Positions 1 to 11,269 of a stretch of DNA of 64,000 bases are shown here, in pieces; within the stretch, counting starts at the first letter, position 1; each line of letters starts with the position of its first letter. The notes beneath the pieces are model-generated. The model did not search any database. It was not told the origin of the DNA and saw nothing but the letters and a program-made list of their open reading frames with translations. The stretch is from Catenovulum sediminis (GTDB lineage: Bacteria; Pseudomonadota; Gammaproteobacteria; Enterobacterales; Alteromonadaceae). The stretch lies in NCBI RefSeq assembly GCF_007289895.1, contig NZ_CP041660.1:1364001-1428000 (forward strand), in the 5' to 3' direction. The position numbers and the translations under genes are program-made.

Positions 1-1605
<1,605 letters not shown>

Positions 1606-1628
1606 TCAGCTGGAAACTCCAATACAAC

Positions 1629-1883
1629 TTAAAAATTGAGTTTTTTATGTTTTTGCCATTCGTCTGCGGTAAATGCTTTAATTTTTACTGCGTGTATCGT
1701 GCCATCCGCAATCATTGCATTTAGCGGCTGATATACCATTTGCTGGCGTTTAACCGGTCGCATCCCTTCAAACAAAGCAGATACAATCGTAATGTTTAAA
1801 TAGTAGTTATCTTCGTGTTCAACAACTAACTCTTCATGCTCTATTGCTTCAGCCAATAAATCTTTAATTTCTTCTAAGTTCAT
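1629..1883 (-). CDS. ibaG: BolA-family protein IbaG
   Basis: Small 84-residue BolA-like protein. The fold is recognisable from the central FEGMRPVKRQQMVYQPLNA stretch and the ending IHAVKIKAFTADEW, which match the helix-turn-helix-like BolA/IbaG core including its conserved histidine. BolA proteins work with monothiol glutaredoxins in iron-sulfur cluster handling; IbaG is linked to acid stress and envelope homeostasis. It overlaps mlaB by 4 bases and lies just upstream of murA, its usual place. The exact physiological role is inferred from the family. Confidence 0.9.
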   Translation of the reverse strand: MNLEEIKDLLAEAIEHEELVVEHEDNYYLNITIVSALFEGMRPVKRQQMVYQPLNAMIADGTIHAVKIKAFTADEWQKHKKLNF

Positions 1884-2176
1884 TCAGATAACCCTAACAA
1901 TGTTTGAACGCCATATAGCTTGGCTAATTTATGTAAATTTTTTCCACCATGAATAAATTTAATCTGGATGTTACTATCCGCCAATTGGAGTTTTAATTTA
2001 ATTAAATAAGCTAAACCTGCAGTATCAATGCGCCCGACATCTTCCAGCGAAACATCTACCTGACAAGAATCTTTGCATGGCGCATCCGGAATATAAGATA
2101 AATCACTATCTCGCGTTAAATCGCCTTCCAACTGCCAATACTGATGATTCAGTTGTTTTTCTGCAAGTTTGATCAT
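1880..2176 (-). CDS. mlaB: MlaB STAS-domain subunit of phospholipid transporter
   Basis: A 98-residue STAS-domain protein. MlaB binds the ATPase MlaF on the cytoplasmic face and stabilises the MlaFEDB complex that moves phospholipids between the inner and outer membranes. The STAS signature is visible as VGRIDTAGLAYLIKLK near residues 47-62. Both ends overlap neighbours by 4 bases (mlaC upstream, ibaG downstream), indicating translational coupling in the operon. Confidence 0.92.
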   Translation of the reverse strand: MIKLAEKQLNHQYWQLEGDLTRDSDLSYIPDAPCKDSCQVDVSLEDVGRIDTAGLAYLIKLKLQLADSNIQIKFIHGGKNLHKLAKLYGVQTLLGLSE

Positions 2177-2853
2177 GCTGATGTAGACTCACTGTCTTTA
2201 AAATTTAGCTTTTGCTGTGCTTTGTCTTTAAGATCTTTAATAATACCTGAGATCCCCATACGCGGCATAGCCGAGTCAATCTCTTTACGTTTTGTATTTA
2301 ATACCGAGATGCCTTCTGCTTCCATATCAAACGCACGCCATCTATCATCACGATTAATCAATTTAAACATGACGTTAATATCCGGACGTCCTGGTTCAAT
2401 AATCTTACTTTTTACCACGGCTATTTTATTGCCTTCTGTATCTCGCGAGGGCTCTACGATAATGGATTGTGTTTCTTTATACTGAGCAAAAAGCTGAGCA
2501 TAAACGGTGACAATATAGTCTTTAAAAGCATCTACAAATAAACGTCTGTCATCCGGTTTTACCTCTCGCACATGCTTGCCCAAAACTTTAAATGCAGCAT
2601 ATTCGTAGTCAATATAAGGCAACAACTCCTCACGAATAATTTCTTTAAGCTTTTCCGGTTGTTGTTTAACTAGAGGCCACTCGGCTTTAAATCGCTCAAA
2701 AGCTTTTTGTGTTACCTTATCAAATAACACATATGGGTCGTCTATTTGCAATATTTGCGACTGCTCAGCAGCCTGTAAAGAGTGCACTGGGGCTATAAAA
2801 AATAAACAGCTTGAAAGCAGTACACCCGTTTTAATAAGGCTTCTCATCAACAT
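2173..2853 (-). CDS. mlaC: MlaC periplasmic phospholipid-binding protein
   Basis: A 226-residue secreted protein with an N-terminal signal peptide (residues 1-29, hydrophobic VLLSSCLFFIAPVHSLQAA). The rest matches the MlaC/Ttg2D family: YVLFDKVTQKAFERF, then ELLPYIDYEYAAFKVLGKH, then DVMFKLINRDDRWRAFDMEAEGIS. MlaC carries phospholipid across the periplasm between the outer-membrane MlaA complex and the MCE protein MlaD. It sits 5 bases after mlaD and overlaps mlaB by 4 bases. mlaA is not in this window, as is usual. Confidence 0.95.
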   Translation of the reverse strand: MLMRSLIKTGVLLSSCLFFIAPVHSLQAAEQSQILQIDDPYVLFDKVTQKAFERFKAEWPLVKQQPEKLKEIIREELLPYIDYEYAAFKVLGKHVREVKPDDRRLFVDAFKDYIVTVYAQLFAQYKETQSIIVEPSRDTEGNKIAVVKSKIIEPGRPDINVMFKLINRDDRWRAFDMEAEGISVLNTKRKEIDSAMPRMGISGIIKDLKDKAQQKLNFKDSESTSA

Positions 2854-2858
2854 TTCCT

Positions 2859-3344
2859 CTAATCTTCGCCACCTTGACTAAACAGGAATTGACCAATCAA
2901 CTCTTCCAGTACAAGTGCTGATTTAGTGTCCTGTATATAATCACCTGGTTTAAGCGTTTCAATTCCTTCCATCATAAAACCGGGCTCTAGACCAAGGTAC
3001 TGCTCGCCCAAAAGGCCAGCGGTCAAAATACTAATCGAGCTGGTTTCAGGGAAGTCTTTGTAATCAACAGAAATATCCATTACCACTTCGGCCATAAACG
3101 AATTTGTGTCCAGCTTAATTTCAGCTACACGGCCGACCACAACACCACCGACTTTTACTGGTGAGCGCACTTTCAAACCACCGATGTTATCAAACTTGGC
3201 ACTTAAACGATATGAGTCACCGTTGCTGAAACCACCTGAATTGGCAACACTCAACGCCAAAAATAAAAATGCAGCGATACCTGCAGCAATAAAAAATCCT
3301 ACTAAAACCTCAATTTTGCGGTTATTCACAGCTTTATTCTCCAA
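2859..3344 (-). CDS. mlaD: MlaD MCE-domain subunit of phospholipid transporter
   Basis: A 161-residue inner-membrane-anchored MCE protein. One transmembrane helix at about residues 10-32 ([19 protein letters not shown]) is followed by the MCE domain (residues 40-120: [21 protein letters not shown], then [13 protein letters not shown]). MlaD forms the hexameric lipid-binding ring of MlaFEDB in the periplasm. It overlaps mlaE by 11 bases. It is slightly shorter than the E. coli protein but has the whole MCE core. Confidence 0.95.
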   Translation of the reverse strand: MENKAVNNRKIEVLVGFFIAAGIAAFLFLALSVANSGGFSNGDSYRLSAKFDNIGGLKVRSPVKVGGVVVGRVAEIKLDTNSFMAEVVMDISVDYKDFPETSSISILTAGLLGEQYLGLEPGFMMEGIETLKPGDYIQDTKSALVLEELIGQFLFSQGGED

Positions 3345-4122
3345 ACATTAAAGCGGTTAAAACGAAATCTAAGCCTAAAACAGCTAACGATGCATGCACG
3401 ACAGTTTGTGTTGTCGCTTTACTGATACCTTCTGATGTGGGGATACAATCATAACCCCGAAAGATAGCGATCCAAGTCACGACAAATGCAAAGGCAACAC
3501 TTTTGATAAAACCATTCATCACATCATCTTTTAAATCAACAGCTGCCTGCATCACACTCCAATAACTGCCACTATCGACACCCAGCCATTCCACGCCAAC
3601 CAAATGCCCGCCTAAAATACCAACAGCACTGAACATCAACGCCAGTAAAGGCATACTTAAAACCCCCGCCCAAAAGCGTGGGGCAATAACTCGCCTCAAT
3701 GGATCAACAGCCATTAACTCCATACTTGAAAGTTGCTCTGTCGCTTTCATCAAACCTATTTCTGCCGTTAAAGCGGAGCCTGCTCGGCCAGCAAATAATA
3801 AAGCAGTCACCACCGGACCTAACTCTCTTAACAATGACAAGGCAACCATAGGCCCTAGACTATTTTCTGCGCCATAACCGACCAGTATGGTGTAACCTTG
3901 TAAACCTAAAACCATGCCGATAAACAAGCCACTGACAATGATAATGGCAAGCGATTGTACACCGACCACAAACAATTGCTTGATCAACAAGGGGGTGTTT
4001 TTTCTAATATTAGGTAATGACCACAGCGCATTGAATAACATAATACCTGCACGGCCTAAGGTCATCGTGGCGTTGATACCATTGCGACCAATACCAGCAA
4101 ACCAATCCAATAGCATTAACAA
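3334..4122 (-). CDS. mlaE: MlaE permease subunit of phospholipid transporter
   Basis: A 262-residue polytopic membrane protein of the MlaE/DUF140 permease family. Family features include the amphipathic N-terminus ([21 protein letters not shown]), the [12 protein letters not shown] segment, [20 protein letters not shown] and the [21 protein letters not shown] coupling region. It is the transmembrane dimer through which MlaF ATP hydrolysis drives lipid movement. It overlaps both mlaF (7 bases) and mlaD (11 bases). Confidence 0.96.
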   Translation of the reverse strand: MLMLLDWFAGIGRNGINATMTLGRAGIMLFNALWSLPNIRKNTPLLIKQLFVVGVQSLAIIIVSGLFIGMVLGLQGYTILVGYGAENSLGPMVALSLLRELGPVVTALLFAGRAGSALTAEIGLMKATEQLSSMELMAVDPLRRVIAPRFWAGVLSMPLLALMFSAVGILGGHLVGVEWLGVDSGSYWSVMQAAVDLKDDVMNGFIKSVAFAFVVTWIAIFRGYDCIPTSEGISKATTQTVVHASLAVLGLDFVLTALMFGE

Positions 4123-4922
4123 AATACCTCCTGCATTTGTTCTTCAATCGGTTCAGCTGTGTAGTGAAATGGCACTGGGCCATCTGCTTCACCTGACATA
4201 AATTGATGAATTAGTGGTGAATCAGATTTTAACAATTGTTGTGGTGTACCTTGGCCGATAATTTTCTGATTGGCCATAATATAAGCGTAATCCGCAATGC
4301 TCATAACTTCTGAAACGTCATGCGAAACGACTATTGAAGTTAAACCAAGCGAATCATTTAATTCTCGAATCAGACGAATCAGAACGCCCATTGAAATAGG
4401 ATCCTGTCCTGCAAACGGCTCGTCATACATAATTAATGCCGGATCAAGTGCAATCGCTCTGGCTAACGCTGCCCGCCTGGCCATACCGCCCGACAATTCT
4501 GTAGGCATTAGATCTGCCGCACCTCTTAAACCAACGGAGTTTAATTTCATTAACACCATACTACGAATAATATCGTCGGGTAGTTTACAATGCTCCCGAA
4601 TAGGAAACGCTATATTGTCGAAAACAGACATTTCAGTAAACAATGCGCCACTTTGAAACAACATACTCATTTTTTTACGTGCTTCATATAATTTATTGCG
4701 GCCCATTTTATTTATGACTTCACCGTCAAAGTAAATATCACCTAAGTCAGGTTTAATTTGCCCGGCGATTAAACGCAGTAACGTAGTTTTCCCGATACCA
4801 CTCGGCCCCATCACAGCAACGACTTTGCCTCTGGGTATATCTAGACTAATTTGATCGTAAATGGTTCGCTCGCCACGTTTAAAAGTGACATCTTTTAATT
4901 CAACTATAGATTCTGCTGACAT
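4116..4922 (-). CDS. mlaF: MlaF ATPase subunit of phospholipid transporter
   Basis: ABC ATPase of 268 residues. It has Walker [10 protein letters not shown] at 39-47, the signature [10 protein letters not shown] at 143-152 and Walker B ALIMYDEP at 162-169. It powers the MlaFEDB lipid transporter from the cytoplasmic face. It is the first gene of the minus-strand operon mlaFEDCB-ibaG-murA. Its promoter must lie in the 215-base gap it shares with the divergent yrbG. The C-terminal extension past the ABC core, which reaches the neighbouring subunit in known structures, is present. Confidence 0.96.
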   Translation of the reverse strand: MSAESIVELKDVTFKRGERTIYDQISLDIPRGKVVAVMGPSGIGKTTLLRLIAGQIKPDLGDIYFDGEVINKMGRNKLYEARKKMSMLFQSGALFTEMSVFDNIAFPIREHCKLPDDIIRSMVLMKLNSVGLRGAADLMPTELSGGMARRAALARAIALDPALIMYDEPFAGQDPISMGVLIRLIRELNDSLGLTSIVVSHDVSEVMSIADYAYIMANQKIIGQGTPQQLLKSDSPLIHQFMSGEADGPVPFHYTAEPIEEQMQEVFC

Positions 4923-5067
4923 CGAATTTCCCTGAATTTGATTGCTCTAATTGGAGCGCCCGTGCATTCTAACAAAAAGAAAGCGAACAGAAACGTAAAA
5001 TTACGACGAGTCTGGAACCAGTTCGCGTTAGCAAGATATTCATTCCTATCAAACTACATGCGCAACT

Positions 5068-5096
5068 ACTGCATCTTGTTGAAGAATCAGTATAAT
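5068..5096 (+). promoter_or_regulatory. Probable sigma-70 promoter of the yrbG-kds-lpt-rpoN operon
   Basis: A perfect -10 hexamer TATAAT stands at 5091-5096, 42 bases before the yrbG start. The -35 region about 17 bases upstream is a poor match, so only the -10 is well supported. The gap 4923-5137 must also hold the divergent mlaF promoter, which I could not place. Confidence 0.45.
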
Positions 5097-5137
5097 GACC
5101 GCACTGGTAACCCTTACCTTTCATAAATAAGGTCTTT

Positions 5138-6118
5138 ATGTTTGAAAACATCATAATTTTATTAGTTAGCTTAATCGCATTGATGTGGAGCGCTGACAAA
5201 TTTGTTTTTGGCGCAGCTGCCTTCGCACGCAACTTAGGCCTCTCTCCGCTTATTATCGGACTCACCATTGTTGCAATGGGTTCCTCAGCACCTGAAATGA
5301 TGGTTGCCGCGACAGCTTCGATGGCAGACAAAGCAGATACAGCTATCGGAAATGTAATTGGCTCAAATATCACCAACATCACATTGGTTTTAGGTTTGAC
5401 TGCGCTATTAAAGCCGATGATGGTTTCATCTTTGACCGTTCGCCGTGAACTCCCCATTATTTTAGGCACCTCACTTGTCGCCGTTTATTTTATTTATGAT
5501 TTACAGTTTACGCGCTTGGAAGGTATTTTACTGGCGATTTTGTTTGTTATCACCATAGGCTACCTAACCTACTCGTCTTTGCACAAAGTAAATCCGAACG
5601 AAGCTGACTTATATGAAAATGAAGTGACCGACGATGTACCTGAAGGTATAGCCACCGGCAAAGCAATACTGTGGCTAGTGATTGGCATGGCATTACTGCT
5701 CGCCAGCTCACATTATTTAGTTGATTCTGCCGTTTATATTGCCAAATACTTCGGGATTAGTGATTTGGTAATAGGCTTAACCATTATCGCAATTGGTACC
5801 TCATTACCGGAATTAGCCGCATCTGTCGCCGGTGTCATCAAGGGAGAGGACGATTTGGCGCTGGGCAATATTGTCGGCTCGAATATCTTTAACGCCCTTG
5901 CGGTATTATGTTTACCGGCCATTATTGCGCCGGGTGCGATAGATCCAGCTGCGGTAACACGAGACTCAGTAATTATGATAGGCGTCACGCTATTGCTGAT
6001 ATTAATGGCGGTTGGGATTAACAAAGGGCCAAGAAATATTAACCGGGTAGAGGGTGGAATATTGTTAGCCTGCTTTATCGCGTATCAATACTTATTGTTT
6101 GGCATGGCGCAAGCATGA
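5138..6118 (+). CDS. yrbG: Calcium/sodium antiporter of the CaCA family (YrbG-like)
   Basis: A 326-residue inner-membrane protein with about ten hydrophobic segments. It has the two inverted alpha repeats of the cation/Ca2+ exchanger family: GSSAPEMMVA with GNVIGSNITN in the first half, and GTSLPELAASV with GNIVGSNIFN in the second. YrbG-type proteins exchange sodium for calcium; the physiological substrate here is inferred. It heads the plus-strand operon, and the kdsD start overlaps its stop by 4 bases. Its position beside kdsD and divergent from mlaF is the classical gammaproteobacterial arrangement. Confidence 0.92.
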   Translation: MFENIIILLVSLIALMWSADKFVFGAAAFARNLGLSPLIIGLTIVAMGSSAPEMMVAATASMADKADTAIGNVIGSNITNITLVLGLTALLKPMMVSSLTVRRELPIILGTSLVAVYFIYDLQFTRLEGILLAILFVITIGYLTYSSLHKVNPNEADLYENEVTDDVPEGIATGKAILWLVIGMALLLASSHYLVDSAVYIAKYFGISDLVIGLTIIAIGTSLPELAASVAGVIKGEDDLALGNIVGSNIFNALAVLCLPAIIAPGAIDPAAVTRDSVIMIGVTLLLILMAVGINKGPRNINRVEGGILLACFIAYQYLLFGMAQA

Positions 6119-7101
6119 TGACTGATCAAAATCTAAAACAAGCTTTTTTAAATAGTGCCTATAAAGTGATGCAAATTGAGCATGAAACGATCGCTCAACT
6201 CATGGCATCTTTAGATGCGAATTTTGCAGACGTGTGTACTGCGCTGCTTAATTGCAAAGGTAAAGTGGTGGTTATGGGGATTGGCAAATCCGGTCATATT
6301 GGCCGTAAAATTGCCGCCACACTGGCAAGTACCGGTTCCCCCGCCTTCTTTGTTCACCCGGCAGAAGCGAGCCATGGTGATTTAGGCATGATAGGCAAAC
6401 AAGACGTGGTATTGGCACTTTCTAATTCGGGTGAAAGCGCAGAAATCACAACCATATTACCGGTGATAAAACGCATTGGCGCAAAATTAATTTCACTGAC
6501 AGCCAACCCTCAATCTAGTTTGGCTGAATTATCGGATATTCACTTATTAGTAAAATCCACACAGGAAGCTTGCCCATTAGGATTGGCCCCAACAGCCAGT
6601 ACAACCGCGGCACTCGTCATGGGAGATGCGATAGCGATTGCCTTGTTAGAAGCTCGCCAGTTTTCAGCAGAAGATTTTGCCTTTTCACATCCGATGGGCA
6701 GTTTAGGTCGCAAATTATTATTACGTGTAAAAGATTTAATGCACCAAGGTGACCAACTACCATTAGTAAAAGCCAATGTCACGATCGCGGATGCCTTATT
6801 GGTTGTCTCGCAGAAAAGTATGGGATTTGTCGCAATAGTCGACACCGATGGCAAACTTTGCGGTATATTTACCGATGGTGATTTACGTCGAACCTTAGAC
6901 AAGAGAATAGATATACATCAAACTTTAATAGCCGATGTCATGACCAAACACTCAGTTACCGTCGCGCCTGACATGTTGGCGGCAGAAGCTCTGAAGTGGA
7001 TGGAAGAGAAAAAAATTAATGGCTTTGTTGTCGTCGACAACAGCAATCGCCCCATTGGGGCAATCAACCTACACGATTTATTGCAGGCAAAGGTACTATA
7101 A
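6115..7101 (+). CDS. kdsD: Arabinose-5-phosphate isomerase KdsD
   Basis: Converts ribulose-5-phosphate to arabinose-5-phosphate, the first step towards KDO for lipopolysaccharide. The 328 residues show an N-terminal SIS domain (VVVMGIGKSGHIGRKIAAT, HPAEASHGDLGM, LSNSGESAEI) and two C-terminal CBS domains (about residues 205-325, each ending in a G-I-F-T-DGDLRR or I-G-A-I-N-L type strand). Two adjacent ATG codons (6115, 6118) could serve as start. It overlaps yrbG by 4 bases and shares a single base with kdsC. Confidence 0.96.
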   Translation: MMTDQNLKQAFLNSAYKVMQIEHETIAQLMASLDANFADVCTALLNCKGKVVVMGIGKSGHIGRKIAATLASTGSPAFFVHPAEASHGDLGMIGKQDVVLALSNSGESAEITTILPVIKRIGAKLISLTANPQSSLAELSDIHLLVKSTQEACPLGLAPTASTTAALVMGDAIAIALLEARQFSAEDFAFSHPMGSLGRKLLLRVKDLMHQGDQLPLVKANVTIADALLVVSQKSMGFVAIVDTDGKLCGIFTDGDLRRTLDKRIDIHQTLIADVMTKHSVTVAPDMLAAEALKWMEEKKINGFVVVDNSNRPIGAINLHDLLQAKVL

Positions 7102-7652
7102 TGGTTTTTAACAGTATATATGGCCCAATCGCACAACCTTTGGCTGAGCACCTCAAACAAATTAAGTTGTTTATATGTGATGTTGATGGTGTTTTTTCAG
7201 ATGGCAGAATATATTTAGGGAACGATGGCGAAGAGCTCAAAGCTTTTCACACTCGAGATGGTTTTGGCATCAAGGCCATTATTAACGCAGGTATCCAAGT
7301 TGCGATTATTACAGGTAGAAAATCCAAGATCGTAGAAAGTCGCATGCAGTCGTTAGGTATTCAGCATATTTATCAGGGTCAGGAAGATAAATCAAAAGCC
7401 TATCAAGATTTAAAGAAAAAACTTGGCTTGTCAGACCATCAAGTTGCTTATATTGGGGATGATATTCCAGACTTAGAGGTCATGAGACAAGTCGGGCTGC
7501 CGATAGCGGTTGCCGATGCGCATCCTATCATTAGCCAAATAAGCCATTATAAAACGCAAATAAGAGGTGGTTTTGGCGCTGTCCGTGAAACTTGTGATTT
7601 GCTGCTTGAGACAAGAGGAATACTGCACCAAGCACAAGGAATGAGTGTATGA
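7101..7652 (+). CDS. kdsC: 3-deoxy-D-manno-octulosonate 8-phosphate phosphatase KdsC
   Basis: HAD-superfamily phosphatase of 183 residues that releases free KDO from KDO-8-phosphate. HAD motif I is DVDGVFSDGRIY (residues 27-38), motif II is the TGRKS region, and motif III/IV is YIGDDIPDLEVM. It has the minimal cap-less HAD architecture of KdsC tetramers. It is embedded between kdsD and lptC with overlapping ends, placing KDO synthesis and LPS export in one transcript. Confidence 0.96.
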   Translation: MVFNSIYGPIAQPLAEHLKQIKLFICDVDGVFSDGRIYLGNDGEELKAFHTRDGFGIKAIINAGIQVAIITGRKSKIVESRMQSLGIQHIYQGQEDKSKAYQDLKKKLGLSDHQVAYIGDDIPDLEVMRQVGLPIAVADAHPIISQISHYKTQIRGGFGAVRETCDLLLETRGILHQAQGMSV

Positions 7653-8203
7653 AACGCTTGTTATTATCGGTTTTGGTGATTATTACAATCAGTCAGTATT
7701 TTTGGCGTGAATGGAGCCAGCAACCAGAAGTTGTTACCGAGTATGACCCTGTAGCGCAAGCAGACTATACAATTGAAGCGCTTAGTCGTCGCCAATTTGA
7801 CGAGAATGGTCATTTGCATACGCAATTAGACGCTGAGCAACTCGAACACTACCAAGATTTACAATTTACCTATTTTCAGCAACCAAAATATATCTTATAT
7901 TCAAGTGCACAACAGCAACATTGGCTTATTCAGGCAAATGAGAGTGTCATTTACGACAACCGGAATTTAGAGTTAGAAGGTGATGTTCAGGTTATTGCCA
8001 GCCATCCGGACGAATGGTTTAACACTTTGTATGTTGAACAACTAAATATGGATTTACAAGCACAAACGATTAGTACAAGCTCTGCAGTCAATGCTGTCGC
8101 TGACAAACTAAAATTTTCCGGTCAAGGTTTGCGCGGCAATTTACAAACTCAGGAATTTGAACTCATTAACCATGTACGGGCAGAATACCTTGTTAAAAAT
8201 TAA
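7649..8203 (+). CDS. lptC: LPS export protein LptC
   Basis: A 184-residue bitopic protein with an N-terminal transmembrane helix (LLLSVLVIITISQYFW, about residues 3-18) followed by a periplasmic beta-jellyroll region (YDNRNLELEGDVQVIA is typical). LptC receives LPS from the LptB2FG extractor and passes it to LptA. It overlaps kdsC by 4 bases. Its 3' end overlaps the lptA start region, as in related genomes. Confidence 0.93.
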   Translation: MKRLLLSVLVIITISQYFWREWSQQPEVVTEYDPVAQADYTIEALSRRQFDENGHLHTQLDAEQLEHYQDLQFTYFQQPKYILYSSAQQQHWLIQANESVIYDNRNLELEGDVQVIASHPDEWFNTLYVEQLNMDLQAQTISTSSAVNAVADKLKFSGQGLRGNLQTQEFELINHVRAEYLVKN

Positions 8204-8714
8204 ACTTATCAAAGTGGTTTTAGTTAGTTGTTTGGCACTGACCAGTATTGCCATAAATGCACTGGAAACTGACTTTAATAAAAATATTATCATCGATGCA
8301 AAAAAACAAAAATTAGATATTAAAACCAACACCTTAACTTTTTCTGGCGATGTGGACGTCAGTCAAGGTTCACTGCGTATGAAAGCAGATCGCCTAGAAG
8401 TCATAAAAGCAAAAGACAATAGCGATTCACAAGATATCCTCATCGCCACAGGCAAGCCAGCCACTTATAAACAGCAGTTAGAAAATGGAGAAGTACTCAC
8501 AGCTAGTGCTAAAAACATTGAGTATAAAGTAAGTGATCGCATACTAACGCTATCGGGAAACGCAAAAATTTCCCAACAAGGCAGCGAGGTAAGCGGCGAT
8601 AAAATAGAATATAACCTAGTTGAGCAAAAATTAATTGCTTCCAGTGCCGGACAAAAAGGTCAGAAAGTAAGAACTGTGTTAACCCCCAAAAGCGACGAAG
8701 AAGAAGAACAATAA
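8172..8714 (+). CDS. lptA: LPS transport periplasmic bridge protein LptA
   Basis: Periplasmic OstA-like jellyroll protein that polymerises between LptC and LptD to carry LPS across the periplasm. The mature part begins near TDFNKNIIIDAKKQKLDIKTN, and repeated strands such as LTFSGDVDVSQGSLRMKADRLEV and LSGNAKISQQGSEVSGDKIEY are characteristic. I chose the ATG at 8172. A TTG at 8157 has a closer AGGA, and a TTG at 8190 would give a shorter signal peptide, so the exact start is uncertain. The signal peptide (LIKVVLVSCLALTSIAINA) is clear either way. lptB follows directly. Confidence 0.93.
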   Translation: MYGQNTLLKIKLIKVVLVSCLALTSIAINALETDFNKNIIIDAKKQKLDIKTNTLTFSGDVDVSQGSLRMKADRLEVIKAKDNSDSQDILIATGKPATYKQQLENGEVLTASAKNIEYKVSDRILTLSGNAKISQQGSEVSGDKIEYNLVEQKLIASSAGQKGQKVRTVLTPKSDEEEEQ

Positions 8715-9440
8715 ATGGCAAAACTGATTGCGACCAATTTAGCTAAAGCTTATAAAAAGCGACAAGTTGTTAAAAACGTCTCTTTGCAAGTAGAATCCGG
8801 CAGCATTGTTGGCCTGTTAGGGCCTAACGGTGCGGGGAAAACAACCACGTTTTACATGATTGTAGGCTTAGTTGAAAACGACAGTGGCAAGATCCAACTG
8901 GATAATCAGGATATGACTTACTTTCCGATGCATGAAAGAGCACGTGCCGGCGTTGGCTATTTACCACAAGAATCGTCTATCTTTAGAAAACTAACTGTCA
9001 CGCAAAACCTATATTCTATTTTAGAAATGCGTAAAGAGCTGAGTAAACAGCAAAAGCTTGAAAAAATGGAAGAGCTTTTAGAAGAGTTTCATATAACACA
9101 CATCCGAGATAGTCAGGGGATGTCTTTGTCTGGTGGTGAACGGCGGCGTGTTGAAATTGCCCGAGCTTTGGCGGCAGATCCAAAATTTATTTTACTGGAT
9201 GAGCCTTTTGCAGGTGTTGATCCTATATCCGTCATTGATATTAAACGAATCATCACCCATCTTAAAGAAAGAGGGTTAGGGGTATTGATTACCGATCACA
9301 ATGTACGGGAAACTTTGGATGTCTGCGAAAAAGCGTATATAGTAAGTCAAGGACAATTGATCGCCTCTGGCAGCCCTGAAGATGTCTTAAACAATAAGCA
9401 AGTACGAAACGTGTACTTAGGCGAACAATTTAAACTATAA
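8715..9440 (+). CDS. lptB: LPS export ABC transporter ATPase LptB
   Basis: ABC ATPase of 241 residues that powers LPS extraction from the inner membrane with LptF and LptG (not in the window). Walker A is GPNGAGKTT (36-44), the Q-loop region is [12 protein letters not shown], the signature is [10 protein letters not shown] and Walker B is [13 protein letters not shown], all close to the E. coli protein. The start codon follows the lptA stop without a gap. rpoN begins 15 bases downstream. Confidence 0.97.
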   Translation: MAKLIATNLAKAYKKRQVVKNVSLQVESGSIVGLLGPNGAGKTTTFYMIVGLVENDSGKIQLDNQDMTYFPMHERARAGVGYLPQESSIFRKLTVTQNLYSILEMRKELSKQQKLEKMEELLEEFHITHIRDSQGMSLSGGERRRVEIARALAADPKFILLDEPFAGVDPISVIDIKRIITHLKERGLGVLITDHNVRETLDVCEKAYIVSQGQLIASGSPEDVLNNKQVRNVYLGEQFKL

Positions 9441-9455
9441 CGAATCTGTCGATTA

Positions 9456-10952
9456 ATGAAGCAATCAATTCAGTTAAAATTTGGACAACATCTGACAATG
9501 ACGCCACAGTTGCAGCAGGCTATACGCCTATTGCAACTATCGTCATTAGATTTACAACAAGAAATTCAAGAAGCTTTGGACAGTAACCCACTGTTGGAGG
9601 CAGAAGAAAATAAAGAAGACTTTGAATCTTTAGATGCCCTCAACGAGCAAAGTAAAAAACAAGAAAAATCGAATTCTGACACGAGCTCGGATAATAGTGA
9701 TGACGCAGATAATGTCCCAGATAGCCGAGAAGAATTAACGCGAGAAGATATTCCAGATGATTTACCAACCGACAGCACTTGGGATGATCACTTCTCACAA
9801 GGCTCTGGAAGTGGTTCGGGCAGTGTTGCGCCAGAAGACGACATGGTTTATCAGGGTGAAACCATTGACTCAATTCGCGATCACCTCATTTGGCAAATGG
9901 ATTTAACCCCTTTTAGCCCGCTCGACAGAGCCATCGCCACTGCTATCATTGATGCGATAGATGATTCCGGATATTTAACCGTCAGCGTTGAAGAAATATT
10001 AGAAAGTCTTGGCTCTGAAGAAGAAGTGGAAGCAGATGAAGTGGAAGCGGTTATCAAACGTATTCAAATGTTTGATCCGATTGGTGTGGGATCGCGAGAT
10101 ACCAAAGAGTGTTTATTGGTTCAGTTGAATCAATTTTCTGACGATACTCCGTGGCTTGAAGAAACCAAAAAAATCATCAAAAATTATATCGATTTATTAG
10201 GCAACAGAGACTACCGCACTTTAGCAAGGAAGACTAAACTCAAAGAAAGCGAATTAAAAGAAGTGATGAAGCTGATCCACAGCCTAAACCCAAGGCCGGG
10301 AAATACAGTTGTTGCGGAAGAAGCTCAGTACATAGTGCCGGATGTTGCGGTAAAAAAAGTAAAAAATGAATGGATTGTCGAGCTAAATCCAGAAAGTATG
10401 CCTAAACTTAGAGTAAACGCTGAATATGCGGCTTTAAGTAAAACAGCAAAAAATACTTCTGACACGCAATTTATACGATCACATATGCAAGAAGCAAAAT
10501 GGTTTATAAAAAGTCTTGAAAGTCGTAATGAAACTCTGTTAAAAGTAGCAAGGTGTATCGTTAAACAACAACAAGGTTTTTTTGAACTCGGTGACGAAGC
10601 CATGAAACCTATGGTTTTAAATGATGTCGCTGAAGAAGTTGAAATGCATGAGTCAACCATTTCAAGGGTTACGACACAAAAATACATGCATACTCCACGT
10701 GGAATATTTGAGTTGAAGTACTTTTTCTCAAGCCACGTGAGCACAGAAAATGGTGGAGAATGTTCTTCTACTGCTATTCGTGCACTGATAAAAAAATTGA
10801 TTTCTGCTGAAAACCCAGCAAAGCCGTTAAGTGATAGTAAGATAGCAGAATTGCTCGCCGACCAAGGTATTATGGTAGCTAGACGCACCATAGCAAAATA
10901 CCGAGAGTCACTGTCAATTCCGCCGTCTAATCAACGTAAAAGCCTTCTTTAA
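9456..10952 (+). CDS. rpoN: RNA polymerase sigma-54 factor RpoN
   Basis: Alternative sigma factor of 498 residues that recognises -24/-12 promoters and needs AAA+ activators. Visible parts are the glutamine-rich N-terminal activator-interaction region ([19 protein letters not shown]), an acidic low-complexity linker (about residues 50-125), the core-binding domain, and the C-terminal RpoN box [12 protein letters not shown]. The acidic linker is long but ordinary for the family. It lies between lptB and the hibernation factor gene, the conserved order. A 16-base palindrome spans its stop codon. Confidence 0.97.
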   Translation: MKQSIQLKFGQHLTMTPQLQQAIRLLQLSSLDLQQEIQEALDSNPLLEAEENKEDFESLDALNEQSKKQEKSNSDTSSDNSDDADNVPDSREELTREDIPDDLPTDSTWDDHFSQGSGSGSGSVAPEDDMVYQGETIDSIRDHLIWQMDLTPFSPLDRAIATAIIDAIDDSGYLTVSVEEILESLGSEEEVEADEVEAVIKRIQMFDPIGVGSRDTKECLLVQLNQFSDDTPWLEETKKIIKNYIDLLGNRDYRTLARKTKLKESELKEVMKLIHSLNPRPGNTVVAEEAQYIVPDVAVKKVKNEWIVELNPESMPKLRVNAEYAALSKTAKNTSDTQFIRSHMQEAKWFIKSLESRNETLLKVARCIVKQQQGFFELGDEAMKPMVLNDVAEEVEMHESTISRVTTQKYMHTPRGIFELKYFFSSHVSTENGGECSSTAIRALIKKLISAENPAKPLSDSKIAELLADQGIMVARRTIAKYRESLSIPPSNQRKSLL

Positions 10953-10958
10953 AGAAGG
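10943..10958. repeat. 16-base perfect palindrome across the rpoN stop codon
   Basis: CCTTCTTTAAAGAAGG is its own reverse complement and contains the rpoN stop codon TAA. In RNA it could fold into a short hairpin between rpoN and hpf. No uridine run follows, so it is not an intrinsic terminator. It may be an mRNA processing or stability element, or chance. Confidence 0.4.
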
Positions 10959-10981
10959 TTCAACTTAAAAGGAAAAAGCCT

Positions 10982-11269
10982 ATGCAAATCAATTTAACTG
11001 GTCGTCATGTTGAAATTACCGATCCTTTAAAAGAGTACGTTGACACCAAGTTTGCCAAGCTTGAGCGTCATTTTGATCACATCAACAATGTGTATGTTAT
11101 TCTGAATGTCGAAAAGCTCAGTCAAATAGCAGAAGCAACTTTACACTTAAATGGTGGCGAAGTGTTTGCAAACGCAGAACATACAGATATGTATGCTGCG
11201 ATAGATTCACTTATCGATAAATTAGACCGTCAGGTCATCAAACATAAAGAAAAAATGAAACGCCATTAA
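10982..11269 (+). CDS. hpf: Ribosome hibernation-promoting factor, short form
   Basis: A 95-residue protein of the HPF/RaiA family. Family features are the start MQINLTGRHVEITDPLKEYV and the middle LNVEKLSQIAEATLHLNGGEVFANAE. It binds the 30S decoding centre and supports 100S dimer formation in stationary phase. A good ribosome-binding site (AAAGGA) precedes the ATG. Its last base is shared with the start of ptsN. The length matches the short HPF found downstream of rpoN in gammaproteobacteria. Confidence 0.95.
   Translation: MQINLTGRHVEITDPLKEYVDTKFAKLERHFDHINNVYVILNVEKLSQIAEATLHLNGGEVFANAEHTDMYAAIDSLIDKLDRQVIKHKEKMKRH

Noticed and set aside
4969-5469. Minus-strand open frame across the yrbG start
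   Set aside because: It is antisense to clear yrbG coding sequence and crosses the intergenic promoter; its composition is that of a shadow frame.
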